A stretch of 21,283 nt of DNA from Oscillospiraceae bacterium (GTDB taxonomy: Bacteria; Bacillota; Clostridia; Oscillospirales; Oscillospiraceae), in NCBI GenBank assembly GCA_020025295.1, contig JAHHSJ010000032.1, positions 1-21,283 on the forward strand. The letters are read 5' to 3'. Both the position numbers and the translations under genes were made by a program. Numbering within the stretch: the first letter of the stretch is position 1; each line of letters starts with the position of its first letter. The notes below the pieces were generated by a model, which was given only the letters and a program-made list of their open reading frames with translations, ran no database searches and was not told the origin of the DNA. This document shows positions 1 to 6,339 of this stretch, in pieces.

Positions 1-1082
1 GCAGATGCAATCACCGCATCCATATCGTAGTACTTATATTCGCCCAGACGGCCGCCGAAGATGACCTTGCTTTCCTTGTCCGCCTGCTCCTTATAGGCAG
101 CGTAGCGGGCGCCGTTCTTTTCGTCATTGACGGGGTAGTAGGGCTCATCGCCCAGCTTCCATTCGGAGCTGTACTCCCGGCTGATGATGGTCTTGGGCAG
201 ATCATTGCCCTCGTCATCCTTGCCGAACTCAAACCATTTGTGTTCGATGATACGGGTCCAAGGAGTCTCCCGGTCAGTGTAGTTCACTGCGGCATTGCCC
301 TGGAAGTTGGGCTGGTCCAGCAATTCATGCTCAAAGCGGACAGAACGGTATTCCAGCGGACCGAGGTTATAATGGAAGTAGGCGTCAATGGGGCCGGTGT
401 AGACCACCTTGTGAGCCAAAGCGTCCCATTCGTCCTTGTGCTCCAGATAATCCTCGTTCAGCCGCACCTCAATGCCTTCCAGCATATTGGCCACCATCTT
501 GGTGTAACCGCCCATGGGAATGCCCTGATAGAGGGCGTTGAAGTAGTTGTTGTCGAAGGTCAGACGCACCGGCAGACGCTTGATGATGAAGGAGGGGAGA
601 TCTTTGCAATCTCTGCCCCACTGTTTCTCTGTGTAGCCCTTTACCAGCTTCTCGTATACATCCCGGCCTACCAGCTTAATGGCCTGCTCTTCGAGATTCT
701 GAGGCTCACCGGGGATCTCGCTGCGCTGCTCTTCCAGCTTGGCGGCAGCCTCCTCCGGAGTCACCACACCCCACATCTTGTTGAAGGTGTACATGTTAAA
801 GGGCATGGAGTAAAGCTCCCCCTTGTAGTTGGCAACCGGGGAGTTGGTGAAGCGGTTGAAGGTGGCAAACTGAGTGACAAAATCCCACACCTTGGTGTTA
901 TTGGTGTGGAAAATATGTGCGCCGTACTTGTGGACATGGATGCCCTCCACCGTTTCGGTGTAGACATTGCCGGCGATATTGGGTCTGCGGTCAATGACCA
1001 GAACGGACTTGCCGGCCTTCTTCGCTTGGTGGGCGAACACCGCACCGAACAGACCTGCGCCGACAACAAGATAATCATACAT
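1..1082 (-). CDS. glf: UDP-galactopyranose mutase (C-terminus cut by window edge)
   Basis: Flavoenzyme that interconverts UDP-galactopyranose and UDP-galactofuranose in the cytoplasm, supplying Galf for surface glycans. Reading back from the ATG at 1082 gives 360 residues, close to the full family length, so probably only a few C-terminal residues are missing. The N-terminus starts MYDYLVVGAGLFGAVFAHQA, with the FAD-binding GxGxxG at residues 8-13. It is followed by the family's HVHKYGAHIFHT segment (near residues 50-61) and by DNNYFNALYQGIPMGGYTKM further on. A ribosome site AGAGGTG lies 7 bases before the ATG. The gene has its own promoter (1126-1154) and follows the LCP and sugar-transferase genes on the same strand, which fits a polysaccharide locus. 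Family assignment is firm; the product that receives the Galf is not visible. Confidence 0.95.
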   Translation of the reverse strand, partial: MYDYLVVGAGLFGAVFAHQAKKAGKSVLVIDRRPNIAGNVYTETVEGIHVHKYGAHIFHTNNTKVWDFVTQFATFNRFTNSPVANYKGELYSMPFNMYTFNKMWGVVTPEEAAAKLEEQRSEIPGEPQNLEEQAIKLVGRDVYEKLVKGYTEKQWGRDCKDLPSFIIKRLPVRLTFDNNYFNALYQGIPMGGYTKMVANMLEGIEVRLNEDYLEHKDEWDALAHKVVYTGPIDAYFHYNLGPLEYRSVRFEHELLDQPNFQGNAAVNYTDRETPWTRIIEHKWFEFGKDDEGNDLPKTIISREYSSEWKLGDEPYYPVNDEKNGARYAAYKEQADKESKVIFGGRLGEYKYYDMDAVIAS

Positions 1083-1125
1083 AGTAAAGCACCTCTGGCT
1101 AAAATTTCGAATAGGAATATGGTCG

Positions 1126-1154
1126 ATTATAACGCAAAAAGAGACAATTCACAA
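1126..1154 (-). promoter_or_regulatory. sigma-A promoter of glf
   Basis: On the minus strand there is a -35 TTGTGA (1149-1154), a 17-base spacer and a consensus -10 TATAAT (1126-1131). Transcription should start near 1119, giving a leader of about 37 bases that includes the ribosome site. glf can therefore be transcribed separately from the LCP gene upstream. Confidence 0.75.
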
Positions 1155-1173
1155 GGGACAGCGCCAACTCAGA

Positions 1174-1215
1174 ACAACCCTTCGCAATTCTTAAGAAAGA
1201 ATCGCGAAGGGTTGT
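1174..1215 (-). terminator. 19-bp hairpin after the LCP gene, without a U-run
   Basis: Arms ACAACCCTTCGCGATTCTT and AAGAATTGCGAAGGGTTGT (minus-strand sense) enclose a 4-base loop, beginning 5 bases after the LCP stop codon. One pair is G-U when read as minus-strand RNA but A-C on the plus strand, so the structure is complete only as minus-strand RNA. What follows (TCTGAGTTGG) is not a U-tract. It may be an inefficient terminator, an mRNA 3'-end stabiliser or a processing site between LCP and glf. Confidence 0.6.
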
Positions 1216-1220
1216 ATCTG

Positions 1221-2324
1221 TTAAGCCGCAGGCTCGTAGATAAAGTTGTGCAGTTCCTTGGAAGCGGTGTCCAGATCGTAGACGAAGAACCAGCCGCCGT
1301 TGATCATTTCGCCTCTGGCGTTGCAGCGGTCGTTGGGCAGAACCATCTGCTGGAACTCCGGCTTAGAGGTGACCGCCCACAGACCCATGGACAGCATTTC
1401 GTCCTGAGAGAGGGAAGTGGTGCACTCAGACAGTACCATGCTGAGAAATTCCGGATACTGAGTGGCCTTCAGCTTCATGGCTTCGTCCATCATGGCGTGG
1501 AGCACCTCACGCTGACGCTCCATACGGGTGATGTCACTGCCGGTGTAGCGGTTTCTGGCATAGGCGACGGCCTGACCGCCGGACAGTTTCTGCACACCGG
1601 GCTCAGTGACATGGTCGGTGGAAATACCAATGCGGTTCAGCTCGTCCACATAACCATTCATGACTTCCATTTCCTCGGCATCCACATCAATGGTGACGCC
1701 GCCGAGATAGTCAATGATAGAAGCCAGCTGACCGAAGTTGACAGAGACCACATCCTGAATGTTCATGTTGAAATTCTGGTTGACCGTCTTGACCGCCAGC
1801 TGAGCGCCGCCGTAGGCGTAAGCGTGGGTTAGCTTTGTATGGCCATGTCCATCCACAGCGACCCGGGTGTCACGCGCCAGAGAGGTGAGCTTGATGGAGT
1901 TGTGGACCTTGTCGATGGTCAGAATCATCATGGCGTCGGAACGACCGGTGGTTTTGTCCACATCTCGAGAGTCCACACCGCAGAGCAGGATGTTGGTGAC
2001 ATCACCCAGCTCCACCGGAGCGGCGGGCAGGGCGTCTGCGGAGGAAGCGGAACTGTCCGGAGTCTCCGACTCCGTGTCCGGCAGGGTCTGAGAGGAGCTG
2101 ATGCCCAGATCGTTGGGGTCCAGCTCTTCATGGTTGGCATGGCCCAGAATCGAGCGGATGTAGAGATACCCGGACAGAGCGAGGATAAGGAGGAGAGCTA
2201 CAATCGCCAGCAGAACAATCAGAACAATTTTCTTCTTGCTTTTGGGCTTTTTCTCCCCGGCGGCCTGACGCTTGGGGGTATGTTCCGCACGAGGGTCTGT
2301 GTTGTTACGAGTTTCTTTTTCCAA
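1221..2324 (-). CDS. LCP (LytR-CpsA-Psr) family cell-wall glycopolymer ligase
   Basis: LCP proteins transfer lipid-linked polysaccharides or teichoic acids to peptidoglycan on the outer face of the membrane. The 367-residue protein has a basic cytoplasmic N-terminus, one membrane helix (about residues 33-56), an acidic Ser/Pro-rich linker, then the LCP domain. That domain shows CGVDSR, GRSDAMMILTID, SLARDTRVAVDGHGHTKLTHAYAYGG and the late YARNRYTGSDITRMERQREVL segment, which carries arginines that bind polyprenyl pyrophosphate in this family. The start is a TTG codon at 2324 with AAAGGA upstream; an ATG inside that ribosome site is in another frame and stops at once. It lies 32 bases downstream of the sugar-phosphate transferase gene and is almost certainly cotranscribed with it. 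The glycan substrate cannot be told from sequence. Confidence 0.93.
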   Translation of the reverse strand: MEKETRNNTDPRAEHTPKRQAAGEKKPKSKKKIVLIVLLAIVALLLILALSGYLYIRSILGHANHEELDPNDLGISSSQTLPDTESETPDSSASSADALPAAPVELGDVTNILLCGVDSRDVDKTTGRSDAMMILTIDKVHNSIKLTSLARDTRVAVDGHGHTKLTHAYAYGGAQLAVKTVNQNFNMNIQDVVSVNFGQLASIIDYLGGVTIDVDAEEMEVMNGYVDELNRIGISTDHVTEPGVQKLSGGQAVAYARNRYTGSDITRMERQREVLHAMMDEAMKLKATQYPEFLSMVLSECTTSLSQDEMLSMGLWAVTSKPEFQQMVLPNDRCNARGEMINGGWFFVYDLDTASKELHNFIYEPAA

Positions 2325-2356
2325 GGTTGAACATCCTTTCTGTGGGAACGCTGGGT

Positions 2357-3766
2357 TTATGATGCTCCGTCGCCCTTCAGGACAACATTGACGGTTTTGA
2401 GCAGAATTTTCAAATCCAAACCCAAAGACCAGTTTGTGATGTAACTGCTGTCCAAGCGGACCACTTCTTCAAAGTCCGTGATATTACTGCGTCCGCTGAC
2501 CTGCCACATGCCGGTGATGCCGGGCTTGATGGCCAGACGGATTTTGTGATGGTACTCATACTTTTCGTACTCATCCACCGTGGGCGGGCGAGTGCCTACC
2601 AGACTCATATCGCCCTTGAGCACATTCCAGAGCTGAGGCAGCTCGTCGATGCTGTAATCCCGGATGAAATGACCGATGCCCTTAATGATTCGGGGATCGT
2701 CATCCATCTTGAACATCATGCCGTCGGCAATCTTGTTTTGAGCCATCAGCTCTTTTTTACGCTCTTCTGCATCCATATACATGGAGCGGAATTTGTAGAT
2801 TTTAAATTTCCGACCGCTTTTGCCCACTCGGGTCTGGGAGAAGAAAATGGGACCGGGGCTGGCAATGTAAATGGCGGGAGCGACAAACAGGAAGGCAATG
2901 CCGGTTACTACCAGCCCCACCAGACCGGCGCAAATATCAAACAACCGCTTTGTCAGCACCTGGCGGACCGTCACAATGTGGACGCTCTGGGTCAGAACGG
3001 TATAGCCGCCCATGTTTTCCACGGTAGTGGTGTGATCAAGGTCGGACTGAGTCGTCAGCCCGTAGTGTACGGAAACACCCATACTGAGACAGGTGTTGAC
3101 AATGAAGGACGGGGCCGGAAAGTCATCGGTCAGGGCAAGGAAGAGACCGTCCACCACATTCTTTTTGATGTAATCCAGCAGGCCATCCAGATTTGCTATC
3201 ACCGGGACGGAAGCGATCCGCTCGCCGGAGCGGTCGGCGTCAGCCAGACACAGCCCCACAATCTGAGTTTCCATAGACGAAGAAAGTGTTTTCAGCACCT
3301 TGGCTGCCATGGATTCGGTGGTCAGCACAATGAGATTGCGCTTGCGGGTATCCTTGGTGTTCTTGTGCAGATGCAGTTTCAGAACAGAGCGAACAATCCA
3401 GCTGTAAACCAAGAAAAAACACATCAAAAGCACGAAGAAAATACGAGACAGGATGTCAATCTGCTTGGTCAGATAAAGGAACAGCAGGGTGATGCAGGAA
3501 AGAACAAAGGTGTGCTGGAGACAGGCGGTTGCTTCTTTCAGATAACCCCGCCGGAGAATATTCTGGTAGTTCTCGTCAAAGAAAATGGTGCAGCCGTGAA
3601 GGATCAGCAGCAACAAGGAAAAAGCAGGATAAAATTTGTTATCAAAGAAGGTGGAGAGACGAAAACGAACCCCATATGCGGTTATATAGGCCAAGATCAT
3701 GGCCAGAATATCGGCCGCCAGAAAGTCAAAATGTTTCAGCCAGCCGGTTTCATATCGTTTATACAT
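2357..3766 (-). CDS. polyprenyl-phosphate sugar-1-phosphate transferase (polyisoprenyl-phosphate hexose-1-phosphate transferase family)
   Basis: Membrane enzyme that transfers a sugar-1-phosphate from a UDP-sugar to undecaprenyl phosphate, the priming step of capsule or exopolysaccharide synthesis. The 469 residues follow the WbaP/CpsE layout: a hydrophobic N-terminal third with several membrane helices, a central nucleotide-binding-like domain (about 140-260), and a C-terminal bacterial sugar transferase domain. The last contains KRLFDICAGLVGLVV, SPGPIFFSQTRVG, KIYKFRSMYMDAEE, the catalytic-type SIDELPQLWNVLKGDMSLVG and RLAIKPGITGMWQVSGRSN. The ATG at 3766 has GGAAGGA 8 bases upstream. It is first in the operon with the LCP gene, behind a long leader and two promoters. 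The sugar added cannot be inferred. No glycosyltransferases, flippase or polymerase lie in this window, so the rest of the pathway must be elsewhere. Confidence 0.93.
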   Translation of the reverse strand: MYKRYETGWLKHFDFLAADILAMILAYITAYGVRFRLSTFFDNKFYPAFSLLLLILHGCTIFFDENYQNILRRGYLKEATACLQHTFVLSCITLLFLYLTKQIDILSRIFFVLLMCFFLVYSWIVRSVLKLHLHKNTKDTRKRNLIVLTTESMAAKVLKTLSSSMETQIVGLCLADADRSGERIASVPVIANLDGLLDYIKKNVVDGLFLALTDDFPAPSFIVNTCLSMGVSVHYGLTTQSDLDHTTTVENMGGYTVLTQSVHIVTVRQVLTKRLFDICAGLVGLVVTGIAFLFVAPAIYIASPGPIFFSQTRVGKSGRKFKIYKFRSMYMDAEERKKELMAQNKIADGMMFKMDDDPRIIKGIGHFIRDYSIDELPQLWNVLKGDMSLVGTRPPTVDEYEKYEYHHKIRLAIKPGITGMWQVSGRSNITDFEEVVRLDSSYITNWSLGLDLKILLKTVNVVLKGDGAS

Positions 3767-3806
3767 AAAGCATATCCTTCCTGCATAGAATATAGGGATG
3801 ACGGCA

Positions 3807-3872
3807 ATGAAACAAGGTTACTCCTGCATCCAATGCGGGGTGAAACAGAGCGAAAAGAGGAGAAAAGAGTGA
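3807..3872 (+). CDS. possible 21-residue microprotein with a CxxC motif
   Basis: A short open frame, ATG at 3807 (an in-frame ATG also lies at 3798) to TGA at 3872, encoding a basic peptide starting MKQGYSCIQCGVKQSEKRR. The CIQCG segment resembles half of a zinc ribbon. AGGG at 3794-3797 could serve as a weak ribosome site. Its stop shares GTGA with the GTG start of the next frame, an arrangement typical of translational coupling. It runs opposite to the sugar-transferase leader, starts only 31-40 bases from that gene's ATG, and has no convincing promoter. No family is recognised. It may be chance. Confidence 0.3.
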   Translation: MKQGYSCIQCGVKQSEKRRKE

Positions 3873-4030
3873 ACTTACTGCTGTATGTGCTTGAAATCGC
3901 AAGCGTATCCGGATTGTTTTTGACGGTGCTGTGCTGTGTCCGATTGTCGGGGCGAAACGCCAAAGCAACCGATGACCAAGCACAGGAACGATTCCTGTCG
4001 GAGTATCGCGCAAACTTAGGGAAGAAGTAA
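3869..4030 (+). CDS. possible 53-residue single-helix membrane protein
   Basis: GTG start at 3869 with AGAGGAG 6 bases upstream, TAA at 4028-4030. The peptide has one clear membrane helix (residues about 3-27, LLLYVLEIASVSGLFLTVLCC inside it) followed by a charged, soluble tail ending YRANLGKK, a typical small inner-membrane protein layout. It overlaps the preceding microprotein frame by 4 bases (GTGA). A 10-bp hairpin covers its stop codon. It lies antisense to the leader of the surface-polysaccharide operon, so if expressed it could also act through antisense RNA. No family recognised. The good ribosome site and topology favour a real gene; the lack of a clear promoter and the antisense position argue against. 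Confidence 0.4.
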   Translation: MNLLLYVLEIASVSGLFLTVLCCVRLSGRNAKATDDQAQERFLSEYRANLGKK

Positions 4031-4044
4031 GGGGTACTTCTTCC
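4020..4044. repeat. 10-bp hairpin over the stop codon of the small membrane ORF
   Basis: GGAAGAAGTA (4020-4029) and TACTTCTTCC (4035-4044) form a perfect 10-bp stem with a 5-base loop. There is no U-run on either strand, so a standard intrinsic terminator is unlikely. On the minus strand it would sit in the long leader of the sugar-transferase operon. Confidence 0.6.
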
Positions 4045-4142
4045 AAACATGGATGTAGTAATCGACAATTTTTCCTCTTTCAAAGCGAAAGTATGCTCCA
4101 AGTTGCCTTTCCCTTCGATCATTTGCATCATGATCTTTATCA

Positions 4143-4171
4143 ATTGTAACTAATATCTTGAATATAGTCAA
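4143..4171 (-). promoter_or_regulatory. proximal promoter (P2) of the sugar-transferase/LCP operon
   Basis: -35 TTGACT (4166-4171), 17-base spacer, -10 TACAAT (4143-4148), minus strand. The start would be near 4136, leaving a leader of about 370 bases before the ATG at 3766. The -35 lies inside the right arm of a 28-bp inverted repeat, so it looks repressible or otherwise factor-controlled. Confidence 0.75.
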
Positions 4172-4187
4172 TATGTTGACCATATTC
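4160..4187. promoter_or_regulatory. 28-bp near-perfect dyad, probable operator
   Basis: Arms GAATATAGTCAA (4160-4171) and TTGACCATATTC (4176-4187) match at 11 of 12 positions around a TATG centre. The dyad covers the -35 of P2 and lies downstream of P1. GGTCAA recurs at 4193-4198, making a second TTGACC/GGTCAA pair. Read as minus-strand RNA the single mismatch becomes G-U, so transcripts from P1 would also fold here. A protein operator seems the simplest reading; the binding protein is unknown. Confidence 0.65.
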
Positions 4188-4315
4188 TTTTAGGTCAAAA
4201 CAAGGAATACTCAAAGCCAAATGATGTTTCCGCCGTGAAACGGAACGGAACGGATTGCGTCGCTTTTCGGATTAAAAAAAGAGAAAAAACAACAGAAAAC
4301 GCCTGGTATCTACGA

Positions 4316-4344
4316 ATTATAGCACAATGAAATTTCCCGTTCAA
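4316..4344 (-). promoter_or_regulatory. distal promoter (P1) of the sugar-transferase/LCP operon
   Basis: -35 TTGAAC (4339-4344), 17-base spacer, -10 TATAAT (4316-4321) with an extended TGC directly before it, minus strand. Start expected near 4309. Transcripts would run through the dyad and P2, giving a leader of about 540 bases. Confidence 0.75.
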
Positions 4345-4557
4345 CTGCAATTCAGACAAAAAACGGATGTTATTTCTTACAGTTTCGTGAAAATGGGGAG
4401 AGACTGAAAAGAAACAGTTACGAGATACAAAACTATCACCCCCCCCCGGCAGTGACAGGCAGGTGATTTATTTTCAGTCACCGCTTGCCAAAGAGCGATG
4501 GAGTCCGCAGAAGAGAAGTAAGATTCGCCTGTCAATTCCAACTGGAAACGCATAACG

Positions 4558-4600
4558 AAGGCGGTCAAGCCTCCCATTGGGATGGCTTGACCGCCTTTTT
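4558..4600. terminator. 14-bp terminator hairpin after the ABC exporter gene
   Basis: AAGGCGGTCAAGCC (4558-4571) pairs with GGCTTGACCGCCTT (4584-4597), 12-base loop, 24 bases after the exporter stop codon. On the minus strand it is followed by CGTTATG, a poor U-tract; on the plus strand it is followed by TTTGGTTTATTTT, which looks better. It probably ends exporter transcription, and may also stop plus-strand transcription entering the exporter gene. Confidence 0.75.
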
Positions 4601-4620
4601 GGTTTATTTTGTAGAAAAAT

Positions 4621-6339
4621 TTATGCTGTTTCCTGCGATACGGTATAAAGAGAGTAGAAATAACCCTTGTTTTCCATCAGCTGCTGGAATGTGCCGGACT
4701 CTGCGATGCTTCCGGATTTCAGGGCGAGAATACCGTCATACCGGCGAAGCAGAGTTCCGTCCAAAGCGTGAGTCACTACGATTCGGGTCATCCCCGTGAG
4801 ATTCAGAATGGCGTCGCTGACCTGATAAGCGGTTTCCGCATCCAGTGCGGCGGTTGCCTCGTCGGCCAGAAGGATCTGGGATTTGCGGAGCAGGCTTCGG
4901 GCAATGGAGATTCTCTGCTTTTCTCCGCCGGACAGATAGCAGCCGTTCTCACCGCAGAGATACTGTTCTCCCTTTTCTGCAATCAAAGCGGACAGCCCGG
5001 AGAGCCGGATGGCTTCATCCACCTGAGCCATTGGAAAGTCCTTAAACATGGTGATGTTGTCCCGGATCGAGGCGTTGAACACAAAGACATTCTGATGAAT
5101 GATCGAGATGGCGTCGCAAAGAGCGTTACTGCTGATGTCCCGCAGCGGCTGCCGGTCAAAGAGGACTTCTCCCTCGTAGCGGTCGCTGCCCATGAGGAGA
5201 TTCAACAGGGTGGATTTACCGCTGCCGGAGGCGCCCACAATGGCGTAGCTTTTTCCCACCTGAAAGGTGCAGCTGATGTCATTCAGCACCGGCTGTTCCG
5301 GTTCGTAGGCAAAGGACAGATGGGAAAGTCGAATTTCCTGCTGTAAGGGTCCGGCAAGTGCGGTGCCGTGATCCTCTGCGTTGTTCTCCAAGGCCTCTGC
5401 CAGCTTATCTACCAGTCCCAGAGCCGCCTTGCGCTTTGCAAGGAGGCTCGGCAGGCTGCGAACGCTCATAATGAATAAGCCGGTCAAATCCAGAAAGGCC
5501 ACCAGCTTTCCCGGGGTAATAGGGAACCCGGACAGGATGAGCACACCGCCGGCCAGAAAGGTGCCCAGCTGAGCGGCGACTGAGGCCACCGAGACAAGCA
5601 TATCCAGAACCGTATCCAGTTGTTCTCTGCGGCACTTGGCCTGTTCTGCCTGTCGATTGCTTTCCCCTACGATTTGAGCGATCTCCGTTTCTGCCCGAAA
5701 GCTCTTCATAACGGCAAAGCCGCTGAGGGCATCTCGGAGTGCGGCAAGAAAGCCTGCGTTTTTGAGGGAGACCTGTTTTTCCGCTGCTGCCAGCTTGTTT
5801 CCGGTGAACACAGCCACCAAAACCGGCAGCGCACAGAATGCCATGGCAATGACCGCCATGATGGGGCTGTACCAGAGCATCATAAGCGTGGACCCTGCCA
5901 GTGTGATAAGGTTGACCACGATTTCAAACTGAGCCTTCAGATAGTCGGTCTCAATGGTGTTGAGGTCATTGGAAAAGCCGGAGAGGTAGTCGGAAATGCT
6001 CTCCTGCCGAAAGGCAGCCAGATGTTTCGCTGTGAGTTTGCGGAAGGCGTAGTCCTTATACTGCACCATAGCCCGTTGTAAAAACCGGGGCTTGGCCCAG
6101 TAGTTGATTTGCTTCCATAGGACGATCGACACAATCAGTCCAACCGTCATCAGTCCCAGCGTCGGAAGGGACAGCGCACCCGGTACCCCGGAAATGGTGT
6201 CCAGCATCTGCTGCATCAGAGCGGTAATTCCGAAATTTAAGCTGATGAGGCAGATCGCCACGCCCATAGCGATACAGTAAGGAATTCGATTTCCTTTGTA
6301 AAATTGTGCGGTGTAGGTTCGGCGTAATTCATGCTTCAT
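4621..6339 (-). CDS. ABC exporter, fused membrane and ATPase domains
   Basis: Half-transporter of the type IV exporter fold, 572 residues. It has a six-helix membrane domain over about residues 20-310, then the ATPase domain with Walker A GASGSGKST (369-377), Q-loop glutamine in IIHQN (416), signature LSGGE (469-473), Walker B ILLADE (489-494) and switch histidine in VVTHAL (524). All catalytic motifs are intact, so it should be an active homodimer or half of a heterodimer. The ATG at 6339 was chosen because GGGAGG lies just before it and the frame upstream is inside the regulator gene, whose stop at 6329 it overlaps by 11 bases. That overlap implies translational coupling, so the HTH-TPR regulator probably controls it. 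Substrate unknown: peptide, lipid or drug are all possible. Confidence 0.93.
   Translation of the reverse strand: MKHELRRTYTAQFYKGNRIPYCIAMGVAICLISLNFGITALMQQMLDTISGVPGALSLPTLGLMTVGLIVSIVLWKQINYWAKPRFLQRAMVQYKDYAFRKLTAKHLAAFRQESISDYLSGFSNDLNTIETDYLKAQFEIVVNLITLAGSTLMMLWYSPIMAVIAMAFCALPVLVAVFTGNKLAAAEKQVSLKNAGFLAALRDALSGFAVMKSFRAETEIAQIVGESNRQAEQAKCRREQLDTVLDMLVSVASVAAQLGTFLAGGVLILSGFPITPGKLVAFLDLTGLFIMSVRSLPSLLAKRKAALGLVDKLAEALENNAEDHGTALAGPLQQEIRLSHLSFAYEPEQPVLNDISCTFQVGKSYAIVGASGSGKSTLLNLLMGSDRYEGEVLFDRQPLRDISSNALCDAISIIHQNVFVFNASIRDNITMFKDFPMAQVDEAIRLSGLSALIAEKGEQYLCGENGCYLSGGEKQRISIARSLLRKSQILLADEATAALDAETAYQVSDAILNLTGMTRIVVTHALDGTLLRRYDGILALKSGSIAESGTFQQLMENKGYFYSLYTVSQETA

Larger units (their letters stand above)
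4031..4620. other. 590-bp intergenic regulatory region
   Basis: No convincing protein gene. It is visibly more AT-rich than its flanks and holds two minus-strand promoters, a 28-bp dyad, a short tandem GGAAC repeat (about 4240-4252), a run of nine C (4439-4447), and the terminator hairpin after the ABC exporter. The part 4345-4557 shows nothing I can assign apart from the C-run. Confidence 0.7.

Noticed and set aside
240..1832. 530-codon open frame on the plus strand
   Set aside because: It lies antisense to glf and the LCP gene, which both show complete family motifs. The translation is low in complexity and resembles no family; it is a by-product of GC-biased codons.
3736..4143. 135-codon open frame on the minus strand in the polysaccharide-operon leader
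   Set aside because: Its start would fall on the P2 -10 element, there is no ribosome site for the internal ATGs, and it overlaps the start of the sugar-transferase gene; composition does not look coding.
4240..4252. Tandem GGAAC repeat as a microsatellite or iteron
   Set aside because: Only two to three short units; too little to support a repeat function.
4377..4577. 66-codon minus-strand frame as a possible signal peptide gene for the HTH-TPR regulator
   Set aside because: It begins in the loop of the exporter terminator, has no ribosome site and runs through the C-homopolymer.
4201..4600. Possible structured non-coding RNA or riboswitch
   Set aside because: I could not fold a recognisable family from it; apart from the terminator and the dyad no strong stems or plus-strand promoter were seen.
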